NCBI RefSeq assembly: GCF_021018805.1
Contig: NC_086251.1
Span: 15,295,098-15,359,097 of the forward strand
DNA: 64,000 bases
Direction of reading: 5' to 3'
Source: Prinia subflava
Lineage: Eukaryota > Chordata > Aves > Passeriformes > Cisticolidae
The notes under the pieces were generated by a model. That model did not search any database. It was not told the origin of the DNA and saw only the letters and a program-made list of their open reading frames with translations. Positions within the stretch are counted from its first letter, which is position 1; each line of letters opens with the position of its first letter. Both the position numbers and the translations under genes were made by a program. Below, piece after piece: positions 52,568-64,000 of this stretch.

Positions 52568-54976
52568 CTGCATCGTATACCAAGCTGCAGGAAACAGCGT
52601 TACTATGACGATTTCAGTGGCAGATGCTGTGGGCTTCATGTAAAATATCTGGCTCAGAACGCTTCTTGTGAGGTGGGCAGGATGGGCACAGTTGGAGCAT
52701 GGGTGTGTGATGATTTTGGGACGTGGTGGTTGCCACCGTAGTGCCACCTGTGAAGGCAGCGTGACCCTGTAGTTCACTGCAGGGTGTGTCTGCTGGGGGA
52801 CACACAGGAGGTGGCTGTGGCCCCTGTGAGCACCGTGCAACACAACGGGTGCTGCGGGTCGGTGTTGTGGCAATACCTTTTCGTGTCTTCAACACAGTGT
52901 CCAAGAAAACTCCTCTTTTTTTTTGAATACTCTTCAAATGCAGATGAGCTCCTTGTCATTACTATGGCTTTGGTTTTGGAGGGACATTGACTCACTTACC
53001 AAGAGCCAGTTTCTGCTTCACTTAAAGTGAGAAGCCTCACAGAATTCCAGAGGTAGGATTTACCCTTTGCTATATTGCACATCTAATGAGGGCTGCAGGA
53101 GATAGGCCTTCAGCACAGCTTTGTAATCTCTAGATATGCTGGGCAGGTGACACCTAGACATCTGATTTTATTCTATAATTTTAGTTCATGGTTTAGGATC
53201 ACCTGCTTGTAGGGTCAATCCAGAGAAGATTCCATTTCTGTGCCCTAATATGCTGTGAATCCTTCAGCCACACCAACTTGGCTGAAGGGCTCTGTGCTGC
53301 TGTGACAAGCAATTCTGTTCCTTCTGAGTCAAGTGAGTCCTGGAATGGCCTCTTCCTCACATCCTCTCTGCACATTGTCTTGGAGAGAGTGCTTTTGGAC
53401 GACACTGGGACACCATCCCATGCTGTGCTGAGCTACAGATTTTCACAATTGCCTCACTGTGCAGAAGGGAACCGGGAGCGTGGCCACGACCGTTTCCTAA
53501 GCTCCTTATATTGTGCTGTGGTTTGCAAGAGCTTTTGTGTCCTAGGCCAAGCAAAGGTGCCAGCTCACCCTTCCACCCTAAAATGCAGGCTTCAGGCAGG
53601 AGAAAGATGCCCCTATGTGCTGTTGCAGGAGGCCACATGATGTCATGAGAAGAAGGGGGAACAGGACAGTGGGGTGGGCTGGTTGTGAGCAGCAGGGAAA
53701 GGTGCAGCAGCTAGGAAGCCTGGAAGAGCAGAAAGTCCTGGAGTGTTATGACTTTTTCTAGTGGCCTTTCCTCTACCAGGGAAGAATGAGTCAAATCAAG
53801 ATACAGAAGGAAGAAGATTGAACAGAGCAGTGGGGGCTAGAGGAGAGGGATTAAGTTGGGGCAGATGGCAAGCTCAGGCAGGGGTCACCTCAGAGAGGAT
53901 CTGCTCCTGAAAACAGTGCTTGGCTCTTCCCATCCTCCATTCCCCTTTCTGTCACAGAGTATGAGGAAGGGGAGTAGCACTATCTGCCCCCACCAAGACC
54001 CTTCCAGAATCTCTGTTGTCTGGCTGTCATACCAGCCGTGGTCTGTCCGCAGATGCAGCCAGACCTTACTTCCAGATGCTGACTGCCATGTTCCTAACAA
54101 TTTCTCTTCCCATTCCTGAGCATGCTCTATGTAGAGGAACTGCACTCCTGGGTGTGCACTATTCTGGGTGTGCAGGTACACTCTTACCTGTGTAGGTGAC
54201 CCCTCCAAATATTAAGATAAGGTGAGGAGTCACCCTTGGACTCACCTCCAATCATTTCTTCATGCTTTATCCTGGGGAGATGTCCCTGCTCAGCACTTCT
54301 GCATTTCCTCCAGCATTCATTCTTCAGCACTCCAACAGCAACTCTTTCCCACCTGGCAGGGCCTGTATTTATTCTCTTGGACATCTCTAGCCAGTTAGGG
54401 CAATAAGAATCAATGGCCCTCTCTGGTCCTCAGCCCTGAATTTTTGATGTATTAAGTACTTGCTGAATTGATTGACTTTGGAGGTGCTATGCTTCAGGAG
54501 TTCAGCCACCAGTCTTCCAATGAACAAACCAACAGATCCAGCCAAACCTGAGCTTACATTCATTAGCCAAGTGAAAGAAATTAGGCATATTGACACCAGA
54601 TGAGAATCTGGCCCTAATATGTCCGTAAGAATGGAAAGCGTGGAAAGTTTTCATAGATATTCCATTTAATGTTTTGTAAACTTTCCTGCTGTGTTGCTAG
54701 GGGGATTTTAATACACCAATGTGTTTAAAATAGATCTCAGTGAGATGTTTGTAATTGGAGCTAATTCTCCCTCCACCCTGAACTTCCTTATTGTTCCCGG
54801 CACTATTTCATCTCCCTCCTGTCTGTAAAAGACCCTCTTGCTTACCCACTTCCTGCCCCCATAGCACTACTCAGAGCTGCACAAGGAATCCTTGTCTTAA
54901 TGCACTTGGATGCTGACAATGCATTTTCAGCTAGCCAGGCTTCATCTGGAGAGTGGAGCTCTTGCGCTTCCTGATG

Positions 54977-55033
54977 TGAGTCAGTTGTGAGGGAAGTGTT
55001 TAACCTTTTTGTCAAAGGTTAAACATATAAAAG
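54977..55033 (+). promoter_or_regulatory. Possible TATA promoter with AP-1 site and inverted repeat
   Basis: Within 57 bp lie TGAGTCA (AP-1 consensus, 54,977-54,983), a perfect 11-bp inverted repeat GTTTAACCTTT / AAAGGTTAAAC (54,998-55,008 and 55,014-55,024, 5-base spacer), and TATAAAAG (55,026-55,033), a strong TATA box starting 2 bp after the repeat. A start site would be expected near 55,060. No reading frame or clear donor follows close by, so any transcript would be non-coding or alternatively spliced. All elements are short and could co-occur by chance. Confidence 0.3.
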
Positions 55034-57113
55034 GGGAATGTGAAGCTCTTGTATTCCTGTTGTTGCCACATTAAAGAGAGCAGCTTTCACGGCTGACCAA
55101 AATCTTACTTTTCAGGGGGGATATTTCTTTCCGTATCCAATACAAAGCTGCAGCTTACTGCACTTGTTAAGTAAAGTGTATGTTTAAACAGGACTATATG
55201 ACAAGGTCACTTGTTGACTGTTTCCTTTGGTATTTTTCATTTTGCTAGTCCTCTCTGCCTTTCTCAAGGGATTTGAAGAGACTTGGACAGGCTTTTGTAT
55301 GAAGTAAGCCAATTAGAATTTTTCAAAATGGTCCATTTGTATAAAATATGAGGATCTTCAAAGCAAAATAAAGAGCAAGCACTATTTAGTTTGAAAGCAA
55401 AAGAATTTGTCACTTTTCTTCCTTACTGACACCATATTATTTTAATCCATCTTTCTCCAGTGTCTGGCTGAGCATACTGGTTTCTTACCCGTAATTACCA
55501 AGACCAATGACAAGCTATGTTACCTACAATCACATACTTCTTTCCCTGACTAAATACTTAATGGCATCTCTTGTCATGATCCCGAATACTCTGTCAAAGA
55601 GCTCATTCCAGTTTTGCTCCGTGTGTTCATTGCCTCTGCCCTTTGTGAAGCATAGGAACACAAACCTATTTTTGTTGAGAGGTAATTCCCCAGGTGACCT
55701 GCTGGTTCTGCACCAATCACCCCACTGATAATTTGTTGGTTGTCTTTATGGCTGGCTCTGAAATACCCCACTGCAATCAATTGACTATGATTATCCAATG
55801 AGTCTGAGAGAAAGCCAGGAACAGACTAAACATTTGCTCTTGAATCTGTTGCTCAAGGCCTCCATTCTAGCGGATAATTAGAATGCTCTTCTCTGTTCTG
55901 GGTTCTTCTGCAGCTCTCTAGGATTGTGTCAAAAGCTCCACACAAGAGCTTTTCTGGGCTGGAAAGATATGGTCTTGAAAGGGAAAAGAATATAAACAAA
56001 AGATAAAGGATAAAGAAAAATTAGAAATGTCATTCCCAAGGGAGTGTTCGTAACAATCTGTTAACTTTGCATTGGTGAGTTCATAACTACTTCCAAAAAA
56101 ATGTCACAAACTCTTAGCAGAGCAGCTTGAGCCTCTGCTGATGAATTGAAGGAAATTTGTTCTAAAGAAAATACATCACATGAAGTTAACTCACAATACA
56201 GGATCAGCCAAAACCAACACCACGGAACAGGAATTCCTTCATTTTAACAATACTATAATCTCATTGCAGGCTGAGCAGTAACATTAGAAATTGCACATGT
56301 AACACCTTCTCTTACAGTTAAAATTTGGCTAGTGACTTAAAAAAAACAAAATCCTAAAAACACTAACCTCTATCTTCAGCCTGGATGCATTTGTTTCATT
56401 AAGAGGATTTATGAGTTAACAAAATCCAATCAATGTAGTGGTAGAGTTCCTATGTTTTATTCCAGGCGTATATGTAATGTGTTATTGAAAATACACTGCA
56501 GAACAGTTCAAAGATGACACTCTGAGTGCTGCATGAACTGTGGAGGAGGGATTTTCCACTTCTCTGTTATGTGCTTCATCACTGGAGTTCTGTCTCCTCC
56601 TGCAAGGCCAACTCGATCTGACCATGCTTTTCCTAATTACATCGCTTCCATTGAAAGGACAAAAGTAACCACCGTGAATCATGCTGTCAAAAACCCAGGC
56701 ACTACCTTCCATGGTTCTTCATTTACATTACAATTAAGTGCCTTTTGGTTCCAAATCTAATTCCTTGCAAAGCTGGGGCAAAAGAGCTCTGTGTGAGGAC
56801 TGCCTGGGCTCCAGAATTGGTGGTAATACAATGTTAAGGCAGACATTGGAGGGAGCAGCTGCATGGTCACCGCCACTGCTCCAGGCCTGCAGTTAGTAGC
56901 TGTGACCTCCTCTGCTCCTGTGACATGGAATGGCTGTGAGAAACAAACCTGCTTGTAGGTCAGTAGGACAAACACAGACCTGTCTCCTCGGGCACATGAC
57001 AGCTGCTGCTGTTTGCCTGCTACAGAAGGAATTGCTGCAGCAATACATGCAATTGCTGCACATGGCTTCTCTGGACCTCCTGCACCTCCCAAGCTCTAAG
57101 CCTCCAGTGGAAG

Positions 57114-57316
57114 CACAGAATGGTTTGGGTTGGAAGGGAACTTCAAGAGCATCTTGTTCCAATCCCCCTACCAAGGGCAGGAACACCTCCTGCTAGACCA
57201 GGTTTCTCGGAGCTCCATCCAACCTGGCCTTGAACACTGCCAGGGATGGGGGTTATATACCACTAATCCAGGAATGTCCCTGGGCTGGGATTTATTCCAT
57301 CTGACTGAATTTGTGA
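57114..57316 (-). mobile_element. CR1 LINE 3'-end fragment
   Basis: CACAGAATGGTTTGGGTTGG, GAACTTCAAGAGCATCTTG, CCAATCCCCCTACCAAGGGC, CTAGACCAGGTTTCTCGG and CATCCAACCTGGCCTTGAAC follow the reverse complement of the CR1 3' region without large gaps; similarity fades beyond about 57,260 and ends around TCCATCTGACTGAATTTG. Minus orientation; 5'-truncated as usual. No coding capacity. Confidence 0.92.
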
Positions 57317-57970
57317 GTTAGGAGTGCAGTAGCCCCAGCCACTGTATATTAATGGTTCAAGATGTTATAGAGATCTTCTACAGCAAGGATGTCGTGGTAT
57401 TAGCAGATCTTTTAGACAAGGAGGAGCAGAAACAGGCTGTTTGAGTAGAGATATTTTCTCCCTTTCTTTCTCCCTATTCAAATCTCTGCCCAATCAGAGC
57501 CTCAGATATTGGACAAAAACCCCGCCAAAACCCAAACAATACAACTAAAAAGGTTTTTAAGGGGTTTTTTTTCCTGGTTTGTAGAAACCTGGTTCAGGCA
57601 TTTTGAAGATAGAAGGTTGCTAGGATGACAGAAAGTCGTGGGGCTTATATTAGGGAAGGGAGTAAATGGATGGCAATACCCACACTGCTATTTCCTTTGG
57701 GACAGGAGGCTTCACAGGGAGAGAAGCCTGTGTGAAACAAAGTGATTATTTCTGCTGCTGTCACTCTGAACAGTATGGGCAGTAGCTTCTACCTTTATTC
57801 AGCTTAAACAATAATTTAACCTTTTCCTTTGCAGCTTCGGGACATCCTCCCATGTTTAGCCACAGACTAACAAAACCCTGTGTGTTTTTGTGAGTGGTGC
57901 AGAACTTTTTTCCTTGCAGACATAGGACAGTTTCCAATCCATTTCAGCTAGAAAGATGAATTGGATTTGA

Positions 57971-58125
57971 GATGAGAGAACCTGGGCTCATTTCCCAATT
58001 CTGCCATGTACATCTTGCAGTCTTGGGCAAATCTTAGCTCTGTCTGTTCTGTGCTATTTGGGGCAGGCACTTTCTCATTTGCTATGCAGATATGAAGTGC
58101 TTAGCACAAAGGGGACTCCAGCCAC
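57971..58125 (+). mobile_element. Ancient tRNA-type SINE (MIR-like) remnant
   Basis: GAACCTGGGCTCATTTCCCAATTCTGCCA corresponds to the tRNA-like B-box side (CCTGGGTTCGAATCCCGGCTCTGCCA), then CAGTCTTGGGCAAATCTTAGCTCTGTC corresponds to the CCTTGGGCAAGTCACTTAACCTCTG block, and ATGAAGTGCTTAGCACAAAGGGG to the 3' GTAAAGCGCTTAGAACAGTG-type block. Same sense orientation as the copy at 43.9 kb. Substitution load is high, consistent with an old amniote SINE. Confidence 0.55.
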
Positions 58126-59076
58126 TCATGAGTAACCAGTAACAGATGGTTATAAGTTCTCAGTGTGACTAGGTATTCCCACTCTGATAGTTTTTGCTAG
58201 CAATTTTCATCTTTTAAGAAATCTTGCCAACAGGCCAAAACTAGAAGTATGTAAAAGAAAAATTAAATGAAGGAGTCCATTTTCAAAATGTCTCTTTTCC
58301 AGATCTAAAATACTGAAAAGGCTTTCCACTGTAGGAGCTGAGACACGTTGGACAAAATGGCAAAGTCCCACTAAAGCCAAATGTCAGTGCTGTGCTTACT
58401 TAAATCCATGGTAAGCTCATCTTTTTGACTTCCAGAAATGGCATAAAGAACTCTTCTGGGACAGATATTTCCTTAATTTCTTACTTGCATTCACTCAAAT
58501 GAGCTTTTCACAATTACGAGTTTCCCCGTTTGGCAGCACTTCTGCATTGTCACAGGCAGAGATGACATAATAAACTACCCTTACGCATATTCTGGAGCTC
58601 GTCTGAGTAAAAATAGTGGCCCTCAGCTTTAATCTTTGGAACTTTGCATCTCGGTGCAGCTATTCTGATGGCAGGAGTGAGCAGATCTGGCTAAGGCAGG
58701 AAACAGATGTATCCTCTTATTCTTAACATAAATTTGGGGGGTTTATTTTTTGGTTAGCTGCAGTCCTAATCTCACTTTTGATCGAGTGCGGAGGAAAAGA
58801 GTAATTAGTGAAGTATTAGTGTTATTATTATTTCCTGACATTAACTCTCCTGCTACTTGTCCATCCTTTTCTCAGGCCCAGCAAAATGGTGTGTGGCTTT
58901 AACAGCTGAAGAGCATTTTTTACTGCTGGTCCCTCTCTGAGCTCTGAAGTTCAGTGCCTTCCCTCTATTAAGCTATGTGGGTGGTAAGTGCCTTAGAACA
59001 GTATAGCTTAAGCAGGAAGTGGAATATGTTTTATTAGTGGAATTTTTGCTGTTGGAGAACCGTTTTCCAAATGCAC

Positions 59077-59107
59077 TGTTTTGTTTGTTTTTTTGTTTTT
59101 TTTTTTT
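59077..59107 (+). repeat. T-rich low-complexity tract
   Basis: (TTTG)n passing into a T run; on the other strand it would read as an A-rich tail, but no retroposed body adjoins it. Confidence 0.88.
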
Positions 59108-60121
59108 AAATCTGCAAAGCAGATACAAATGTAGTTTATACTAACTATTTTATTGTGCAGCAATATATAATAACTAATATCTATTAACATGACTGTTGTG
59201 ATTTTAAAATCAATGAGTCAATTTCTAACATTCTTCCAAATGATGAAAAATTGTGATTTGGCTTAAGCCATCTTAGAGGTAGCCAAGACACAAAAAGAGA
59301 GGAGTCAATTTACCAGACATCCCAGCCAGGAACTGGTCCCCCATCCTCTGAAGGTGAGACCTACAATTAAGAACAGGAGGTTTGTCCTGCCCATTGCTAT
59401 CCATGAGAATGAATATCCCAGCATTTCTGATGCCTCTGTACTTACCCTACTGCAAAAAGCATAATCATTTGTTGTGCAGCAGGCAGCCCAAGCACATCCT
59501 TCCCTCCTAACATCTGGTCTGGATAGATACTCCAGGGACCACGAGGAGATGCAGAGTGGTTATTTTTTTCCTCTCCCTCTTTCAGTCTTTTTTTCCCCCA
59601 GCTATTACATAATAGTTGATTTTTGGCAGCTGTAGTTATCCCTGGTGGAAAGGTTTTGTTCCCTAAGCAGTAATGGTAGTACTTCAGACCATATTGCAAA
59701 CATTTATGTAATTTTTTTACACAAACCTGCTGCATTTGTACCTTCTTAGTTACTGTGGTATTGTTCTTAGTACATCATAACTCTACAGTGTAAGATAATT
59801 ATGAGAAGATATCCCTCCTGTAATTTCATTTTCGTAAGAGCCAGAAATTTATTTTGAAGGCAATGTTTTCTACAAAAGACAAGTTTTATTTAAAGCATCT
59901 CTGCCTTCAAGCAGAGATAATCATTCAAGAGGCAATTTAGTCTGTTTTCATAAACTCTTTAGATCTTTCATCATTGTATTTAATTGGTTTTCATTGTTCT
60001 GAGCTGCTTTTGGTCCATTTTGACACTTTATTTAAAACCCACAGTTACAGATTAGAATCATTATGGCCACTGAGGCAAATTCAGTTCTGAGGTCAGTCAG
60101 TGAAATTGCACAATATTGGGG

Positions 60122-60402
60122 TTGTCAAGGTTTGAAAAGACCTCTAAGATCATAAATCCAACCATTAAACTAGCTGTGGTTCACCACTAAACCATGACCC
60201 TGAGTGCCACATCCACACCTTTTTAGAACACTTTCAGGGATGGTGACTCAACCACTTCCCTGGGCAGCCTGTTCCATTGCTTGATAACCTTTTTGGTGAA
60301 TAATTTTTTCCTCATATCCAATCTAAATCTCCTCTGGAAAAACTTGAGGCTATTTCCTCTTGTCCTGCCATGTTATCTGAGAGAAGAAACTATTCTGATT
60401 TA
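60122..60402 (-). mobile_element. CR1 LINE 3' fragment
   Basis: About 280 bp following the reverse complement of CR1: AGACCTCTAAGATCATAAATCCAACC, CACTAAACCATG, GTGCCACATCCACACCTTTTTAGAAC, CAGGGATGGTGACTC, CTTCCCTGGGCAGCCTGTTCC, TCCAATCTAAATCTCC and TTTCCTCTTGTCCTGCCA appear in the expected order. It extends further into the element than the copy at 57.1 kb and is clearly a different, older subfamily. Minus orientation, non-coding. Confidence 0.92.
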
Positions 60403-63400
60403 TGTTTTTTAAACACACTAATTTGCATAGAAGCTTCCTCTAAGATCTTCAGTGTAAAATCAGCATTGTTTGTCCTATTCAATATTTCCATTGAAAACAA
60501 GGAAGAAAAGAAAGATGGACAGGGATGCTGCATAGAACAACCTGCTGGCCATTTCTGGAAAACAAAGCAACTTGTGTCATATGGGTCACAGCCCACTACA
60601 GGCTGGGGGCAGAGTGGTTGGAAAAAGCTGCCTGGTGGGAGAGTTCTCAACAGAAACTACTCAATTAATCCAAGTAGTTTAATTTTGATTGCTAAACCAA
60701 ATCCATCTACATTGATTCAAGGGACCCATTCAGAGGACCTGCCCATTTTTGCAGCCATAGTTTTGGAGGGAAACTCTGATCTTTTGGACGAGGCATCTCT
60801 GAGAGAGTCAAAATTTTGGGGTTCAAAATGTGTTGGTTTTTTTTTTCTATTATCTTGTAACAATCACAGCATGCTCATTATTTTGGGGGTGTGATAATAT
60901 GACGCAGATTGGAAAGGCCTCATGTTACATCATCTTTGGTGATTGAAAGTAAAAATTCTTGAAGTGGGTGGAGAAAGAATTGTTACCGTTCCCTGCCACA
61001 CTGAAATGATAAATGCTTGGAAAACTCCCAGAATGATACTGAAGTGCTTAAAAAAGTAAATATTTATTCTGCATACAAATCTTTTTGATCTGTCAGTAGC
61101 TGAATTTGATTATTCTTCTGTTGGTTTCTATTATTTGACTGGGTATTTGCAGACAGATGGCCTCTTATAGTGTTAATAAAAACAACTTATGTAGAAGGAT
61201 TGGGCTGTATGGTAATTGGGGAAATACTGAGGATTAGGAGAGAGAATAGCCTGCCAAAACCTAATGTCTGTTTATACACATTTAATTCCTTCTTATAGCA
61301 AATGAAGCTTTTCTTCTTCAGATATGTTCAGTTACTCTGGTCGAGTAAGGCTAGAGTTTGAGATACTGAGGAATTGAGGTTTGTAGGTCCAACTCATCTT
61401 CCTGTCACATTTCACTGATCAAACAAAAAAAGTGTATTTTTGAGTTTGATTTTAATAGCTGAAATCCCTGTACTTTTGAACCTCTGTCAGCAAATCTCTA
61501 AAATGCTATGAACTCCAAATGATGCAAGAAAATCCAAGAAGGGCCTGAATTGTCAATAGAGTTAACCAAAAGGCAACTGATTGTCTGTTCCTAACAATGG
61601 GGGACCCCAGTCTCCCTTTTGGTTTGTACTGTAGCATCCATTCTGTTTGTTGAAAATCTTTGTAATCACAAGTGTCACCCACCCTCACATAGTAAAAATG
61701 TAAATAAGGAAAGTTAAATAAAGAATTAAACCAGATAAAACTTTGTTACAAAATCAGCACAAACATTTGGTGAACTTTACCAAGATGCAATGTTCTGAAT
61801 TCGTTGAGGGTATATGACATGAAAAAAAACACCTCTGCTTTTGCAATAATGCCATTAGTTCCTCCCCCTCTTCCTTCTCTTCCCCTGAAAGAAAAATATG
61901 ACCAGCTTTCTCTGCTTTAAGTTTTTAGGGAACTCTGGAATGAAATGGCCATATTTAGCCTATAAGCATGAAGCATTTTGAAACATACTCATAGATGAGT
62001 GAGCTGCAGGAGGGACCTAGAGAAGCCTCCCTAAATCTACTCTGGCAAAGGTTTCTATTAGCTAGAACTGGGGGGAAACTAGAAATCTGATTCTTCCCTC
62101 CAGATCCCAGAGATCTGCATGTGGCTGTCTGCACCTGAGCTAATTTTCCACACATCCTTGAAAACCAATGCAGAGAAAAAGGCACTTTTAGGATAGCCAG
62201 GCACTTCCATCAGATGGGCTGCACTATGCCACCAAGTAGGCTTTTTTTTCATGGAAAAGTAGCCTGCAGTGACTCATTCAGACAGATTTGTCCCCGTTAC
62301 AGGTACCTCTGCTTTGTCACCTGCATCCCACCCCAGCTGCCTGCTGCTGTGGTTCTGAATACCACAGCTTGTTCATGCTTGTGCTGGAGCAGACTGGGCT
62401 TTTTCCTCTTGGCTGTTGATGCTCAAGACAGAATGCATCCTGTGATGAAAGGAAATCATGCACAATGCAGTTCAAAGTAGCAAAACTGTTTGCTGAGCTG
62501 GCAGGAAATTTAATTTAGCACATGGGACTTTATGCTGCAAAGATTAAATATTCTTATTCAGATGAGAATGAAAACCTTGTGATTGCCTTATCAACTGAAA
62601 CATGTGTAGGGCTTCCAGTAACCAAGCCATAAAAGCACTGATATACTTGTGCACTTTACAAAGGTCTTCCTAGTCCTTCCTCTTGTTCCTCTGAAAATGG
62701 TTTTGCTAAGACAGGATGACTGCCTGTACTACTGGCATACCCTCACCCAGCTGGCAGTTTATCATATTATTGGTACCAATTCAGCTCAAAAGTGTCAAAT
62801 GGGTGGGGTGTAGACAAGGGAATATGAGATCAGGGCAGGTTGGTAAGTTCCCTCTTTCTTGCTTTTTAGTTTCTGTTTCCATAAAATTCCCCAGGCTTAC
62901 ATCAAACAATTCTGGTATTTAAAAGTATAATTTAACTTTTGAAGAAAGAAACATCTGTATTTTGCTTCTTGTTGAACTGTGTTCTTTCACGCAGAAAAGT
63001 GTCAATGGCAGGATGTAACCATGTAGATGAACCCTGAGCTGCAGATTGGATGCTGCAGAAAACCTGCTGGCAAGACACTGGGAAGCCATTACTATATCTT
63101 TAGCACGGTGTTATTCTCTTTTCATTTTCTTCCCAAAGCTGCTGCTGCTGGCCACTGTCATTCAGAGGATACCAGGCTAACAGCAGATCTGATGCCATCC
63201 CTCAGGCCTCAAATCCTGCAGAACACAAGCACCTGCCACAGTAACAGAGCTGTGCCCTGGTTGGTGGCCAGTCCTACCAAACCTGTCAAATCCCAAGTAA
63301 TCCCAAATCCCAAGCCCTGAAGTGGCACACCACGGTCCCTGGGATGGCAAGGCTGGGTGGCCTCATGCTCAAATGCAGGGGGACAGCTGGGGGACAGGCC

Positions 63401-63505
63401 AAGCAAGGCCAACACCAGCAATGCTCATGAGACTCAAGAGCTGAGCTGAGCAGAAACAGAAGTCCCATTGGCAGGGGTGCTCTTGGGGTCTTGTGACAAG
63501 TGAGT

Positions 63506-63549
63506 GGGTGTCTAGTGTGGTGTGGTTGTGGGTGTCCTGTGGGTGTGGG
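63506..63549 (+). other. G/T-rich patch with four GGG runs
   Basis: GGG runs at 63,506, 63,530, 63,541 and 63,547 inside GTGT-rich sequence. The last three are closely spaced, so a weak G-quadruplex on the + strand is conceivable. No gene or repeat family recognised. Confidence 0.35.
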
Positions 63550-64000
63550 TGCCTGTGCTCTAAATCCTCTTCCTGCCACTATCAAAGTGTGCTTATGTAG
63601 TAAGGACCTGCAGAATGCTGCTTCAGTAAAAGCCACGCCAAGAAGTTAATATAAAATTTTCTTAGCAGCCTATTAAAAGAGAATATTAGTGATATTTATA
63701 ACAGTATTAAGAGTAGCCATGTAATTTCTAGTTTTCACAAGAGATCAAACCATTTTTAGGGTGCCTTATGAAGTCAGTCTGGCATAATTTTCCTGTCAGG
63801 AAGTAAGAGCAGTTTTTGTAGGCAACAAAGGTACAGAAAGCTGAGTGCTCTGCATTATAGTTCAGAAGATCAATAGATCCCTTTGTTCAGGGATCCTGAT
63901 GTTAAATGAAGAAATTTCTTGTTTATGTGCAGCCTTGGCCTATAAGTCCTGGTTGTTACTAACAAAAGTCCTTTCAGAGCACTCTGAGTGATCAGATTCT

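Larger units (their letters stand above)
42113..57113. other. Non-coding stretch with scattered old repeats
   Basis: About 15 kb with no gene recognised. Contains a doubtful CR1 tail (43,242-43,279), a SINE/MIR-like copy (43,908-44,030), (GTT)n and (GGTT)n repeats (45.6 and 45.9 kb), a candidate exon (50,852-50,926), a CTCF-like site (52,549-52,567) and a TATA/inverted-repeat element (54,977-55,033). The 127-codon frames at 43,393-43,776 plus and 47,293-47,676 minus and the 147-codon frame at 52,430-52,873 minus lack recognisable domains. Confidence 0.6.
57317..64000. other. Non-coding stretch at right end
   Basis: No gene recognised. Contains a SINE/MIR-like copy (57,971-58,125), a T-rich tract (59,077-59,107), a CR1 tail (60,122-60,402) and a G/T-rich patch (63,506-63,549). 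The 174-codon frame 60,370-60,894 begins inside the CR1 tail and has no recognisable domain. Confidence 0.65.

Noticed and set aside
54248..54272. Minus-strand mini-exon between CTCCCCAG and TTGGAG|GTGAGT
   Set aside because: Only about 26 nt, with a second strong donor 60 bp away; splice-like sequence without coding support.
59277..59353. Plus-strand 77-nt candidate exon (CTGAAG|GTGAGA donor)
   Set aside because: Two frames are open and the acceptor is weak, so the coding reading cannot be told from chance.
60370..60894. 174-codon plus-strand open frame
   Set aside because: Starts inside a minus-oriented CR1 tail and reads on into unrelated sequence; no domain seen.
1..64000. CRISPR arrays, operons, tRNA or rRNA genes, bacterial promoters
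   Set aside because: No regularly spaced repeats, no tRNA or rRNA sequence and no prokaryotic gene layout; the window is vertebrate non-coding DNA.

Overview
This is a vertebrate, almost certainly avian, nuclear window. Evidence: AT-rich, CpG-poor sequence broken by one dense CpG island; several chicken-repeat-1 (CR1) LINE fragments; two long terminal repeats of types I recognise from bird genomes; no compact gene layout and no long conserved reading frame. The LTR families point to a neognath, possibly songbird, genome, but the species cannot be fixed from this sequence.

Layout. 1-32,450 is non-coding, A- and C-rich on the + strand, with one nearly full solo LTR (2,955-3,926), A-rich simple repeats and a small CR1 tail. 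32,450-34,225 is the CpG island, containing a consensus splice donor on the minus strand, paired E2F-like sites and a three-copy 25-bp minisatellite. 34,226-64,000 is again non-coding: a 67-bp tandem duplication (35.15 kb), a CR1 fragment carrying broken ORF2 sequence (36.7 kb), a 3'-truncated solo LTR (41.6 kb), two old tRNA-type SINE/MIR-like copies (43.9 and 58.0 kb), a possible TATA promoter preceded by a perfect inverted repeat (55.0 kb), and two minus-oriented CR1 tails (57.1 and 60.1 kb).

Interpretation. No protein-coding gene can be named. The most economical reading is a CpG-island promoter feeding long introns. A hand count of 18 sampled lines shows A>T and C>G left of the island and a weak T>A, G>C bias to its right. 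That fits a minus-strand transcript running left, perhaps with divergent transcription to the right, or a replication-initiation zone. Splice-bounded candidate exons (minus 50,852-50,926, 29,036-29,096, 6,305-6,413; plus 22,879-22,938) are listed at low confidence. Matching splice signals occur by chance every few kilobases, so RNA or cross-species data must decide. I found no CRISPR array, tRNA, rRNA or novel multi-gene system.
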